Source of the DNA: Antedon mediterranea
Lineage: Eukaryota > Echinodermata > Crinoidea > Comatulida > Antedonidae
DNA: 64,000 nt
Assembly (NCBI RefSeq): GCF_964355755.1
Contig: NC_092673.1
Location: 31,067,001-31,131,000, forward strand
Direction: 5' to 3'
The number at the start of each line of letters is the position of its first letter. Within the stretch, counting starts at the first letter, position 1. Both the position numbers and the translations under genes were made by a program. The notes beneath the pieces were generated by a model. That model saw nothing but the letters and a program-made list of their open reading frames with translations, was not told the origin of the DNA and ran no database searches. Shown here in pieces: positions 44,536 to 57,747 of the stretch.

Positions 44536-46057
44536 GTCTCTTTGGTAAAGAAAGAGAAACATAATATTATAGCAAGTGTATATTATATTTTTAATTGTTT
44601 ATTTTTAATCTTTTATCTAGTGTTTTTATTTCATTTTTTCCTTCTTTCAATGTTTACTTTTATTGAAGTCTTATCATTCAAACTCATATGTCTAGTAGTG
44701 TATTGCCTGTTATATTGCTCTTGTACTTTTTCTTGTACATTGTTATTGGAATTGATTTTGGCCAAATGAATAAACATTGTCGTACTAAAGGTTAGAAATC
44801 ATTATTATTGAATAGACATCTTTCATATCAGGCATAATGTATATTACAGAACAGGCCATATGACCAAGTTTTAAACAGAGGGATGCAATGTTGTTGCCCT
44901 TTTGTATTCGTGGTAAAGATCATGAACTCATTTATTTTTATGTTTAAATTCAAACTACAATTGCTCCTTCACGATTATTGAATTTTCTACTTGTTGTCCC
45001 TATAGACCAGGTTATATCTTCTTATCAAAACTCACTACTGTTTTCGCTCAACAGATATTAATATTTAGCGATAGTTAATTGTTTTAGATGCAAATTTCAT
45101 TAACTCTATGTAAATTAAGCAGTATTATCGGGCTTGCTTTGATTTTCAAGTTAGTTTTCATGATAAGATTCATAAGATATGCTTTACTGCATCTTTGATA
45201 TTAGTAAATCGTTTGCGAGGCATATTTTCGTTTCGACCCCTTTTCGAGTATTATTTATAGATAGAATGTGCACTATGTTCACATCTACTAACTAACTAAC
45301 TAATGTCGATATTAGTACGCGCGCGAGCAATAGGCTTACTAATATTGTGTTAGTACGGCTATTGTACGCGCACGTACAAATATCAATAAGTTGACGCACA
45401 AGCTAAATTGTATTGAACTTGAGGTTACGTACCTAGAGAACGCTTCAATCGTATATGTGACATTGTTTTCGTATATTTTAATATAGTTCGAGTGAAGAAA
45501 TTAGGATAAACTTGTGTAATACATCCGTGGTTGTTCTAACCTAATGACTTACTTGCGTCATGCCTGATGGCAAATAGTTCTTAATTTAATTGCATCAAAG
45601 GAAAGTTAATTGAAATTGAAAATAAGTAAAATTAATGCTTAAATGTCCAGATTATCATGGTTATTATACACGTGACTTCGGTTTTCTCAAAGTCTTGTCA
45701 TTTTCTTAGTAGGATGTGATTTTTAATCAGTGTTGATGACACCTGTGATATGTACCTTGTAAATTACTATTATCTTGACGGCCGCTTGATTAGTTTAGCT
45801 TATTAAATAAAGGCGTAAAACACATCAAAACGACATTACTGCAAGACTAATTTCACAGGCTTTTATTAACAATCGTAGTGGGATTGTACAATAAGCTTTT
45901 TAGTCAATGCGCGGCCTTTACTTTTTATATTATCTTATTCTATTTTTTAGGCCTACTTGTTGATTTTGAATGATGTTTAATTTAGGTACATAATACCATT
46001 AGCATCATAATTGTGTAGATGTGTTTAATGTGAATACACTAAAAGTATATGTATAAC

Positions 46058-46530
46058 CCCTCCATTGACTACCTTTTCCCCACCGACTACCTCCTTCCCA
46101 CCGACTACCTCCTCCCCACCGATTACCTCCTCCCCACCGATTACCTCATCCCCACCGATTACCACCTCGCCACCGATTACCACCTCCTCGCCGATTACCT
46201 CCTCCTCACCAATTACCTCCTCCTCACCGACTACCTCCTGCCCACAGACTACCTCCTCCCTAACCGATTACCTCCTCCCTAACCGACTACCTCCTCTCCC
46301 CACCGACTACCTCCTCTCCCCACCGACTACCTCCTCCCCACCGACTACCTCCTGCCCACCGACTACCTCCTGCCCACCGACTACCTCCTCCCCACCGACT
46401 ACCTCCTCCCCACCGACTACCTCCTCCCCACCTACTACCTCCCCACCTACTACCTCCTGCCCACCGATTACCTCCTGCCCACCGACTACCTCCTCCCCAC
46501 CGACTGCCTTCTCCCCACCGACTACTACCC
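46058..46530. repeat. 18-bp minisatellite
   Basis: About 26 head-to-tail variants of GACTACCTCCTCCCCACC. Because the unit is a multiple of three and lacks stops, it stays open in several frames on both strands, giving proline/threonine-rich or glycine-rich pseudo-proteins. No flanking coding sequence supports translation. Confidence 0.9.
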
Positions 46531-46556
46531 ATAACTCCAATGGTAGTATTAATTTA

Positions 46557-46670
46557 TACGAGACGAATTGTTTAGACTATAGGCTTTGCATATAGATGTA
46601 CGGGGTTCGGATCCTATGAACAACTTATTAGAAGGTTAGGCTAAATTATATTTAGGAAATAGGTTTACAT
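46557..46670 (+). mobile_element. tRNA-like SINE family B, copy 2
   Basis: TTTGCATATAGATGTACGGG and GGGGTTCGGATCC (B box), then CAACTTATTAGAAGGTTAG and ATATTTAGGAAATAGG. It starts just past the minisatellite. Confidence 0.6.
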
Positions 46671-47479
46671 GAAGCCTATTTTTTTATGTGGAACAACTCG
46701 GCTATGTCTTTCTCCTCTTTTGCCTTAGTATAAACCGCCATTTTAATCTATTTTTTTTTTATTACCAAGGTTTTATTTGGATTTAATAATGAATAATTTG
46801 ATTAATTATTCAACTTCCACACACGTTTTTGTGTAACACGTGTTTGTAATTTACGTGTTAGATTATTGAATTTACTTAATTATATTGAGAGACAACACTT
46901 CTTTATTAACACTTTACTCTTTTATTGGGTAAATTTTATAATTAGTAAAGGGCGCCCTGGTGACTGAAAATATGTAATATAATACAGGTGTATGGATGAC
47001 GGTACAATCTTTGGTAAAAGCAGTTTGGTTAAGATTTAATACGCTGTCAAGAAACCATCATGCAACTGGTTTTTTGTTTATTAATAACAAATTTAATATG
47101 ATAATTATAGGTTTTCGGAATTTTCTGAGTTTGGTTTAGCAGAACTCATACTAAACGATTAGCGTGTGATATTGAGGAAAAAGCTCGTGAATAGTTCATT
47201 ACCATGATCCATCTTTCATATTATCGACTTCTCCTTGCAAATGAATTTCCCCACCTATGTTATGTTTTTTCAGTTCTCGGTTCAATGTAAATGAAAAATC
47301 GATCGTATAATCATCATCACGTGGGGAGCAATTGTCACGTTTTTTTAAAAACTAAGTGTTTGTTATTATATACCGTATACTTTGAATTTCAGATGGTTCA
47401 ATTTAGAGAAATAACGTCATAACATTATCATGTTGAGGAATTGTCGTTGAAACATGTCGATGTTCTCTTGAATCACATG

Positions 47480-48480
47480 TTTCTTATAGTCCATAACACG
47501 TAGTAATAGTAATTCATTCTCCACACAACATAAAACAATAAAGAAAATGATTATAAATCAACGTAGCATAATTTAACATCAGTTGTAAAAAAGGAGACCA
47601 TAAGAGCGGGTTCACACTGTAACAATTTGTTTGCTTTAATTAGTGTACTAATTGTATGTATTATATTAGTGACTGTTTCACACTAAAATATAACGTGTTT
47701 GCATCCATTTGATGTTGAGAAGTTTTAGTTATTATTTATAGTCCACAGCATAAAACACTACAGAAAATTAATATAAATCAACGTAACGTAATTTAACATC
47801 AGTTGTAAAGAGCGGATTCACACTATAACAGTTTATGTACTAATTGTATTATATTAGTGACTGTTTCACACTAAAATGTGTTTGCGTCAAGTGTACTAGC
47901 TACTTTAGGCGCGTTCACACTGTGAACCCAATGTAACGTAATTTAACAGCAGTTGTAAAGAGCGGATTCACACTATTTCATTTTTTTCATTTATCTTTTT
48001 ATTTCGGAATATCATGGTGACATAATATTATATCCATAGCAAAAGAGAGAAAAAAAAATCTTAATCTAACAACAACTATAACAGTTTGTGTACTAATTGT
48101 ATTATATTAGTGACTGTTTCACACTAAAATGTGTTTGCGTCAAGTGTACTAGCTACTTTAGGCGCGTTCACACTGTGAACCCAATGTAACGTAATTTAAC
48201 ATCAGTTATAAAGAGCGGATTCACACTATAACAGTTTGTGTACTAATTGTATTATATTAGTGACTGTTTCACACTAAAATGTGTTTGCGTCAAGTGTACT
48301 AGCTACTTTAGGCGCGTTCACACTGTGAAATTATTGTAACATAATTTAACAGCATTTGTAAAGAGCGGATTCACACTATAACAGTTTGTGTACTAATTGC
48401 ATTATATTAGTGACTGTTTCACACTAAAATTTGTTCTAGCTACTTTAGGCGCGTTCACACTGTGAAACACACCACACTGT
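47480..48480. repeat. ~150-bp satellite array, five copies
   Basis: GTGACTGTTTCACACTAAAA recurs at 47669, 47857, 48110, 48260 and 48410. The last two intervals are exactly 150 bp; the second interval is 253 because of a 98-bp insertion plus its duplication. Each unit also has GGCGCGTTCACACTGTGAA, CGTAATTTAACAGCAGTTGT and GAGCGGATTCACACTAT. The first unit is longer and more diverged. Confidence 0.85.
47977..48074 (-). mobile_element. LINE 3'-tail insertion inside the satellite
   Basis: A 98-bp insert is flanked by ACTAT at 47972-47976 and 48075-48079. On the - strand it ends ATTCCGAAATAAAAAGATAA and then ATGAAA repeats. The same tail (ATTCCGAAATAAAAGATTGA) occurs on the + strand near 59098. 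Confidence 0.6.
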
Positions 48481-49256
48481 GAAACACACCAAGTATAGTG
48501 CGTTCGTGTTGAAGGTTTATTATATAGACTCAATTTACTTATATTAATTTATACTTGCCCTCTAACTCAATTACGGACGTGTGGATGCATGTAAATATAA
48601 AGTGATTCACACAGTATTTAAATTAGTTAATATCTACGTTGTTGATCAAACACGTTATCTCATGAGAACTGAGGTTAATGAAAGAATCTCTTGTAATCAT
48701 TTTAAAGCTCTTTAACGATACTGACGTCACTTATTTTTTCATGCTCACAAAATACAATAATTTACGAATACCGTGACCTCTTTTGTTTATATTTCATATT
48801 TAGGTATATTACGTAAATCAGAATTTCCACCTTTAAAATGGCATTGTTCTGCTAATGTATCAATCGTTATTGCATTAAATATGAAATATAAAGTTTAAAC
48901 TGTTTCAAATCGAAGCAAATTACGCTTTGTCCTTTTCACACAGTTGATAAATTAACCCCCTTAATCTTCTCAAATTCAAAATAGTCGATGATTGCTGGTG
49001 TATTTATATTGTAGAAAAAAAATATGACTGTTTTGTTCATGACTTATCTGGGTTAACTGTAATACTATTATGTGTCTGGTGCAACCGAATACTACAATCA
49101 AAGATTAAATAGTTTGTTTTTCGTTTTCGTATAGATTACATACACACCGCGCTGTTAAATGCATTGGTTCTTACTTTGCAACGACGTAATGCAACGCAAG
49201 TAAGTGACCATTAAAAAATGACAGTTCGGGTGATCTATCGTGTCGTGATTGGTCGC

Positions 49257-49463
49257 TTAAGCTTGGTTCCCACTAGAACGTAACGCAAGGACGTAAACGC
49301 AACGCTAGCGTTTTAACCAATGGCAAGCGAAGTTAGAGACAGTTAGCAATCACAAGCGAATAAGGCATCGCTTGTGATTGGTCAATTCACATGCATTGAT
49401 TGGTCAATTCACATGCGTTGCTTTACGTCCTTGCGTTGCTTCGCTAGTGGGAACCACACTTTA
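49257..49463 (-). mobile_element. MITE family 1 copy, reverse orientation
   Basis: TTAAGCTTGGTTCCCACTAG at one end and CTAGTGGGAACCACACTTTA at the other. The interior runs in reverse order relative to 54431-54615 and contains a duplicated ATTGGTCAATTCACATGC. Confidence 0.75.
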
Positions 49464-50796
49464 TATCAGCTCTTGCGTTGCGCGCGTACGTCCAAGTGTG
49501 GGAATCAAGACTTTACCGTACGTTTGGAGATTTTAGATGATTTTAGTGCAGCCCTTGCCTTCTCATGCTGCTCTGCAAATGACACCAATAACATTCGTTG
49601 CATACATTGTAATCCCACATGGGAGGAATGTTGCTGTCAGAAGACACGATACTGCATTGTGTTTATTATGACTTAGACATGATACAGCGGTATTACAAAC
49701 TGCCATCATCGGTTAGACCAACAATAATTATTAGCGTGTAGGATTTCGTTTATTTCTTTAACGTGGTTTACATTATTGTATAGCCACCCACGCCCAGGTG
49801 CGTTGTTTAATATACGAATATGGTCGAATACACTTGATTTAATACATTCCTGATATTAAATTAAGTTTTTGGTGTTAGTGGCGATACCACGCAGAAACCG
49901 ATAATAATTTCTTAGTTTTTAGAATCATATTATTGCGCACTTACCGTAGCCTGCCACAGCGCACCAAAAACGGGAAATAAGGTTAGGAGACAATAAACCT
50001 GATTTACAAGTTGTATTTGGATTACGTCCAATTTGTTTACTACTTTTCAAATTATGTGCAAACATATATATTTATATTAGTATTATATTCTATTTTGTTG
50101 GTCTTTGAACTTTAACCTTATTGTTTTATTTAAATGACCTCAATTTTATATTTTTTGATAATTTATACTGAATAATCAATGCAAATTAGTAATAAATTAA
50201 TAAAATTATATGTAAAATTTACACACAATTTACAAAATTGCTGATTTTGGTCGAAATAAATGTTGAATTGAGAGAGTTGATTCTAAGAATCGGCAAAATG
50301 AAAACAAAATGTGGATACCATGTAACATTTTGTTTTTTTCGTAGGTGTATCCAACATTTTATTTATTCTTTACAGGACATTTTAGTAAATAAAGAATGTG
50401 TTTATAAAATGCTAAGGTATGTCTTTTAAAATTAAAGTTTCAGACTTAAAAATAATCATATAACATATCAAAGAATACCTAATTGGAATAATGTGAAGAT
50501 AAGGTGGCGTAGACGTAATTATATGAATTTTGTTTATGTTCTGGAAGTTAGTTCATTTTGAAAGAGTTGGGGAATCACATTAATCCCGCTGATGATGGTT
50601 TCTCTTCTCTTGACCTTTCTCCGTTTTTTCCACTGTAATGTCTGTTGTTTAATTAATGTAGGCCTAATAATGTTTTTTTTTCTGAAATAGATTTTATTTA
50701 TATATTTGACTTCCAATCTTCCTCATTCAACTTTTAAAAATCCCATTAATTGTTTGTATTATATTACACCTTTACATAAGGCCTACTCCAAACTGC

Positions 50797-50964
50797 TAAG
50801 CCTGGTTCTTCCCACAAGAGACGTGATGCAAGGAAGTCACAAACGCAACGCAAGCGAGTTAATAAATGACAGGCGATAGTTCAAATATTCGCTTGTAATT
50901 GGTCAAATCATTTACGCTGCGTTTTCATCGTCTTTAAGATTCGTCCAGGTGGGAACACCCTTTA
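50797..50964. mobile_element. MITE family 1, moderately diverged copy
   Basis: Ends are TAAGCCTGGTTCTTCCCAC and GTGGGAACACCCTTTA. The interior keeps CGCAACGCAAGCGAG and TCGCTTGTAATTGGTCAAA. Confidence 0.65.
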
Positions 50965-52589
50965 GTATGTTGCCCAAGTTCTTGATCAACGGTCGACTGC
51001 ATAACACCCAAGTTTAATAAACGATACGGTATATGTATTAACAACTAGCTTAGCCTAAAAACGCGAGGCAATTTCCAGAGATTAAGATAGTATGTAAGCC
51101 TAATGCTCGAAATAACGCAAATTTTAAAATGTCGGTAACTTTTGAAACAAAAACATGTCCTAGTACTTTTCGACAGGATAAGAAATTAGAGAAATTAGGA
51201 CAACAGATTTCGAAACGTAACTTATTTACTATAGTCAAAACTTTATCTTGAATGTGGTCATGACATTTTGGCAATAGAATATTTTTCTAGGCCAAGTGCA
51301 ATAGTAATAGGTGCCCTGAGACGGAATAGGCTAATCATGGGATAATTCCTAACTTAACCGTCCACTTATGATTGTGTACACACTTTTTCCGCTTGATTCT
51401 CGACTCAGCAGATAGGGTGTGTTAAATGCGTACCTAAATTGCGCGTTCATTGAGTGTGTCTTAATCGACTGGGCATGCGCAGAGTTTATTTCTTTTCGCG
51501 CGTCAAATTATTGTCCCACGTGGTGTTATTGAGATAAGCAACCAATCGGAGCCTTCTATCTGTATGTGTTTTAGACTATTACTTGACTGAAATTGACTTT
51601 ATTTTGAACTATCGTCGGCAATGGGCTTATTTTAACGTGTTTGGTTTATATATTTTATCCCCTGTGATAATTATTGTTAGCTTAATACACTAACAGGCTA
51701 AGTAGACATGTTCAGAAAGGTTCAAACTCCGTTTACATATTTTATAAACAAAGTTCATACATTTGAATTTCCTTTCGTTCATTTTCTATTTTCTATTACT
51801 TGAATTATCTTGTCTGTCAACAAATTCTTGCGAATTACAACATCGGAAGTCTTTAATCCAAGTTAGGTTACGATGGTTTAGACTTAATCCTATCTTCAAC
51901 AGAGCGCCTTTAATAACGCTCGCTTTATCGGCTAAATAAAGTTATTTTGGATTCTGTTTCCCCAAATGACTTGCCTACAAAGAGGGATGTTTTAAACAAG
52001 TTACAGCGGGCCCCCGATAGATGAGATTTTAATAATACTTAGCCCAATTATACTTAACCCGGAGAATTAGGCTTTGATGTACTGATAACGGATTTGTATC
52101 GGATTATCATTTTCTGGGACTAGATTATTAAAATGCCACCCTGGTTGACTTGTTTGCACCAAACATAACACAATTCAAAACCATCATTTAATAATTAGAT
52201 AACAATCATAGGCCTACTCCCAGAAAGTGACGTCATTTTTGTGCAGTGGTAATAGGCAAACTTTCTCATCGCATCTTATCTAATTAATAATGTTCAGTAC
52301 AGTATCTAATTTGTCGAGTAATATGCAATTTCTGTAACAAAATGTTATATAAATTGTCACATGTGACGCATAGCCTACCTTTACAGGAGTCTCATGTGAT
52401 ACATATATGACACTGTATTATAGAATTTGCCTATGATAGTGGATAAGATAGATACAGTATAGAGAATCGATGCTTAAATGTAACCGTTGTGTTAACATAA
52501 CATGTGTGACGTGTCATCATGCCAGAAATTAAATAGAAACTGCTATTATTCTCGAAATATCTTAATTTCTAAACGCCTTCTTACAGATT

Positions 52590-52606
52590 TACAGACAGAC
52601 AGACAG
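52590..52606. repeat. ACAG microsatellite
   Basis: Short ACAG/CAGA run near 52590. No other feature is recognised between about 50.97 and 53.9 kb. Confidence 0.5.
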
Positions 52607-54430
52607 ACCCGAGTGCAATACCCTTAACTATAGCCCAAACGTGTAGGCGTGTTATTGATTTGTTTTTTTTTAGTAACTGTAGCTCTCTAACTAGTCTCTG
52701 TCTACCTATTTTCCTTTAGCATAACCTTTGAAAAATCACTCTATATCGAAATTTTTAATTTAGAAATTACAAATAAACCTACTTGTCAAAATATTTTCTC
52801 CTAAATATTAGTACCTCGGGTAAATAAATTATTAAAGATATAAACAATACTCTAAACTTGGCAGAATATTGATAACTGCCATTGAATATGATTAATACTA
52901 TATGTGTAAATATGAAAAACAAATTATCAATACTCTTTATTTGTCAAAGAAGTTGATTACTTTTTTACGTTCTAAGTACAGTATAATCTTTTCTAGAAAT
53001 TTAGATTATTTTTGAATAGGATACATCATCTATATATAAATTTACGTAAGGGCAAAATTCGGTAAATCGCGCCTTACTTCTAGAATTTTTACTCGATGGT
53101 ATATAAAGTTGGTTCGTACTTTCGGTACTGATTTTAACCACCTGATGTAACCCTGTTTACTAATTATATTAAGTTAGATAATTAGTTATTGACGATTAAA
53201 ACGAATTTAGGTTCAACGATTTGCCCCAAATAGGGGTGTTTTCCGATCGTGGTATACACTGTCTAATGGATGTCCATCTTGAAAAATACCCGCCACAAAA
53301 ATGCGAGGAGGCTTCGCATTTTCCTATCTCCTCCTACGATAATTGTTTTTAATAGCTGAAAACCGGTTGAACAGTTCGAGTACAGCATCATAATGTTGAA
53401 GACAGGCCGATTTTCTTTAAAAAATACTATTTTGATACATTTAATATACGTTTTTACAAATGTATTGATTTGTGATGAATGGAACATTCCAAATTATTTG
53501 GTTTAACCACACAGGTATAGATTTAGATTTATGGGCCCCCTTGGAGAATAAACATAAATAGTATTGCAATGCTGTACAATACTGTTAAGGTATTAACCAC
53601 TTTTGATCGCAATTTGAATCGCAAATTTCTTACTGTGAGTGTTGGTACTGTTAGATGTAATATAAAAATATATACAAATAAACTTTATTACTGTGAGTGT
53701 GGGTAGGCCCTACTGTTAGATTATAAACATATAATATACAAATAAATAAACGTTATTACTGACAGTTGCTTCTCAACGTTTGTATTAATTAATAATTTAA
53801 AAATATATAAACGTCGTAGTGGTGTATCGTTACATGTACTTTACTATTTCAATCGACTATGACAGTGAGAGTTTTAACAAAGTACCGTATTAAATCGTAA
53901 ATGTTTTACTGTATTTAGTGGTATATTATTTATAGGCCTATAAAACATTAAAAACAATATTTCGTTACTGAGTGGATAAGAATATATTTTAAAATGTTTC
54001 CTCTTTGTACCTATCTTCTTCCCCCATCCCTCAACCCTTAATGTTACATACAAAACACAAATTGGGTTTGTTTAAATGAGTCCAAATAAAAAAATTTGAC
54101 TCATTTTGTTTATTCTCAGGGTGCTAATTTTGGTTGACTACATAAATCATTGTGTATATTTATTCGTTTCTGTAAACGACAATGTATTATAGTCCTGCGG
54201 TACGTACATTTGAAATCTCCATTTTTTTCTCGCTGGAAATACTGTGTATTCGAGAACCATCTGTGGGCACGACCTAGATGGTACGCGAGCGAAGCGAGCG
54301 TGCCATCTAGTAATAGTAAGTTATTAATATTTTTTTTTATTCATTTATAATATTTTGTTTGTGTGTTTGTAACGTATCCGGACAACTATCCCCTTGACAA
54401 TTGTTATCTTCCAGAAAAAAAACGACTCTC

Positions 54431-54615
54431 TAAAGCGTGGTTCCCACTAGCGACGAAACGCAAGGACGTAAAGCAACGCAAGTGAATTGACCAATCAGAA
54501 GCGATGGCTTATTCGCTTGTGATTGCTAACTGTCTATAACTTCGCTTGTCATTGGGTAAAACGCTTGCGTTGCGTTTACGTCCCTGCGTTACGTTCTAGT
54601 GGGAACCAAGCTTTA
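54431..54615 (+). mobile_element. MITE family 1, reference copy (185 bp)
   Basis: Inverted ends TAAAGCGTGGTTCCCACTAG and CTAGTGGGAACCAAGCTTTA. Inside are GACGTAAAGCAACGCAAGTG, AATTGACCAATCAGAAGCGA, TTCGCTTGTGATTGCTAACT and GCGTTGCGTTTACGTCCCTG. Both halves are strongly self-complementary. The TA at each tip suggests a TA or TTTA/TAAA target. No coding capacity. Confidence 0.85.
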
Positions 54616-54706
54616 AAGGGTTACGGTTATTGTCCTCACGGGGCAGTTTAACGCAAAACACTTTTTAGATGGATATATGCCCTATGTTTATATTATTGTT
54701 ATTATT

Positions 54707-55822
54707 ACTAGAGGGTATAGAGGGTTTTAGAAGAACGTTCTGGCTCACTTGGACGGTTCGGTCGCTTACCATTATTGAAATGCTTGATATTCGTAAAACT
54801 AAACCTATACTCTGTTTCACAGTGTCTTGGGATGATTAATAACATTGTATATAGTGTTTATTGTTTGGTAGGACCTTTGTGGGGCAGAGGTAGGAAGGCG
54901 GAATTCATTTAAGGGAGGTGCTTATTCGAGGGATACGTTACATTTTGTAATATGGTAACATTTATAATCAAATAAAATCCTCTAATAGATATGAAAAATG
55001 GTAAAAAAGAATAACAATGCTTGGTAAATTGTAGATAACAGTCCGATGAATTCTACTACAAATAGTATTGTGTTATAAAAATATAATACAATAGTGTGTG
55101 TGTAAATGGGGATGGGCGTTTATTAGATTCGTTGGGTGAGGTGGTGGCGTTTATTAATTGATGTTTTATCGGGGAGGTGTTTATTCAAATAAAGACCATC
55201 CAAATTGGATTTTGGCTTAAGAAGGTATACGTTTTAGACGGCTTGCAACATGGGCAGAAGTATCCCAGGGTCATAACGGGACACAGATAGCCCACAGTTA
55301 TTCCTGCCATCTTACTCGGCTATCAGGATTTCACTCGATTTCAAACAAAAGGTCTTATCATCAGTTTCCCGATGTAATTTTATATACTATTTCCCACAAT
55401 ATACCCAGATGCTTTATGAATATATTTAAATTGATCTTTATTAATTTGCAGTATATTTTTATTTTGCTAACTACTGTACCTTGACGCGCGCGGTTAAAAC
55501 CTGGAAGTTGCAAGGTGATGACTCACCGTGAACCCGGAAATTACTTCTACCGCGTACGGTTAAAAATCTACCGATGAAATCAGAAATTTGGTTTTAAACC
55601 GCTTTATAAAATCTTCCCAAGATAGAAATATGGAACAATATCGTAATAGTGAGAACTAATGTTATCAAATTTACGTTTCGCGGTACATCTAAAACAGATG
55701 AGGTAGGTATCCAAAGCGGAGATTTGTCCCGAAGTTTTTCCATTGTGCTCGCCTATGTCAGAATTTCGAAGTTTTTGCATTGTGCTCGCCTATGTCAGAA
55801 TTAACCATAATTTATATATAGA
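54707..55822. mobile_element. Dispersed element Y, copy 2
   Basis: Collinear with 18796-19866: ACTAGAGGGT, GATATTCGTAAAACTAAACC, GTTTTATCGGGGAGGTGTTT, GAAGTATCCCAGGGTC, CCATAATTTATATATAG. It has an extra ~124 bp (about 54863-54986) carrying family 3-like sequence, and a short local repeat of TTGTGCTCGCCTATGTCAGA near its end. Confidence 0.7.
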
Positions 55823-56537
55823 TATATATATATTATTATTTTTTTTTTTCCTGGGAGTAGCCATCCTAAACAGTATCGTGTTTAAAGAGGCATTCTGCAA
55901 TTGTCCGAATTTAATGGTCTAGAATGGTGGATTTCCGTATATTCAAATTTAACTTGAAATCTAACATGGTATTTTTGCGTTAAATGAATATCATTTTACG
56001 TTATTAAAGTACGAATTATCTTTGTATTTTGTCGATATTCTTGCGTCTCGGAGTTTTCAAAGGAATTTATTTATATATTTTGATAGGACATTATATTTTT
56101 CAATAAGATCATTATCTACTTTAAAACTCTATCAAACATGGTAGAAAAACGATCAAACAATCCGAAATAACCTCGTATTGTATTCGCTAAAATATAGGTA
56201 TGCCGACAGATAAGGGCACAACGATCGAATGATCGAAAACCATTAATATATTGGCCTACTGTATTTCGCGGTAAAAAAGACATAACTGTCGAATAAGCGA
56301 AAATTATTTCGTATAGGCCCACTGAGGTACATTCGCTAAAAATGTATCGCGTTAGAAAAGGAATAACAGTCGAATAATCGATTAAGCGAAAGCGATTAAA
56401 TTATTATTACCATCCACTCATTGTTTACTTTATTTTGCCATATACTTCTCATTGCTAAGTTATGGATAAGTATTGTATAATAGATTGTAATTTATTTAAT
56501 ATCGATTCAATTTAGCTGCCAAATTTAATTATTGTTC

Positions 56538-57747
56538 AAAATGAATGAGAACATATTACAATCATATTGCTATGATTAGCCTATAGGCCCTATGCATCAT
56601 TTTAATGACAAACAAAAAATAACCAATTTTTATTTATTCAAGAAGATATGTTCGAATTCAAATAGTAGCCCAATAGGGGCGTATGAAGGATGCGGGGAAA
56701 TGAGAAGGATAATGCTGGGATACAGGATCCTGATTTTGTCTATGTCTAATACACTGCCTATTATTGTAAGTACTAGACGATACGATCATAAATATCATTC
56801 ATATTATTAATGTACTCTAGTAAACGTCACTCACGTTGAGATTTCCTAGTATCGAACCCACCATTCCGTTCATTAAAAGCCAGAATAATTGATAACCATG
56901 CAAGGACATGTCGACAATAATACTCTTTACCTCATTGATAAGTTAATTGTTTTGTATATATTCATTCATTATTATCTAAATAAATATTATCTATCTGAAA
57001 TATTGCATTAAGATCATTTAAGTCGTTATCATCTCACAGCGTTAAGCACAGCTCCTCATTCAGGGGATTGCTCAACTATAAAATGCATAGTAACAGCAAG
57101 AATAGCAATAACACTCAACAATTGTTCAGAGGTGTGCGTGCGTAAGTTGGAATTGTGTACGAAATTGTAAGTTGTTTTCGAAGAATAATGGATAGTTACA
57201 TGTCAACAGTTCGTATCTTATATAATGACATGTTAATGGTTTACCGTTTATCGTTAATGATATTACACGGTTGTACTGTACCATTAGTAAGCATCTTCAA
57301 CTTTTATACAAACCGTGTGTTGATGGTATCTTAAACAATTAACTTATCAATGAGGTAAAGAGTATTATTGTCGACATGTCCTTGCATGGTTATCAATTAT
57401 TCTGGCTTTTAATGAACGGAATGGTGGGTTCGATACTAGGAAATCTCAACGTGAGTGACGTTTACTAGAGTACATTAATAATATGAATGATATTTATGAT
57501 CGTATCGTCTAGTACTTACAATAATAGGCAGTGTATTAGACATAGACAAAATCAGGATCCTGTATCCCAGCATTATCCTTCTCATTTCCCCGCATCCTTC
57601 ATACGCCCCTATTGGGCTACTATTTGAATTCGAACATATCTTCTTGAATAAATAAAAATTGGTTATTTTTTGTTTGTCATTAAAATGATGCATAGGGCCT
57701 ATAGGCTAATCATAGCAATATGATTGTAATATGTTCTCATTCATTTT
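56538..57747. repeat. Large near-perfect palindrome, 415-bp arms, 380-bp spacer
   Basis: Arms 56538-56952 and 57333-57747 are reverse complements. Positions pair with a constant sum (114285), so there is no indel along the arms, and every segment I compared was identical. Just outside, a shared CGATTCAA and TTATTGT suggest that older, diverged arms extend further. An identical 72-codon frame occurs in each arm but looks like no known protein. The spacer (56953-57332) is AT-rich with no gene. Confidence 0.9.

Noticed and set aside
46065-46595. 176-codon proline/threonine-rich open frame and its antisense glycine-rich frames
   Set aside because: It is simply the 18-bp minisatellite read in frame, with no domain, splice partner or codon signal outside the repeat.
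46058-48480. CRISPR-like array
   Set aside because: Repeats are contiguous tandem units without unique spacers, in an animal genome; this is minisatellite and satellite DNA.
49374-49676. 100-codon cysteine-rich + frame
   Set aside because: Its first part is MITE family 1 sequence and the rest shows no family signature or splice sites.
56592-57693. Identical 72-codon frames on opposite strands
   Set aside because: They are the two arms of the palindrome. The peptide has no recognisable family, and the identity comes from the repeat, not from selection on a protein.
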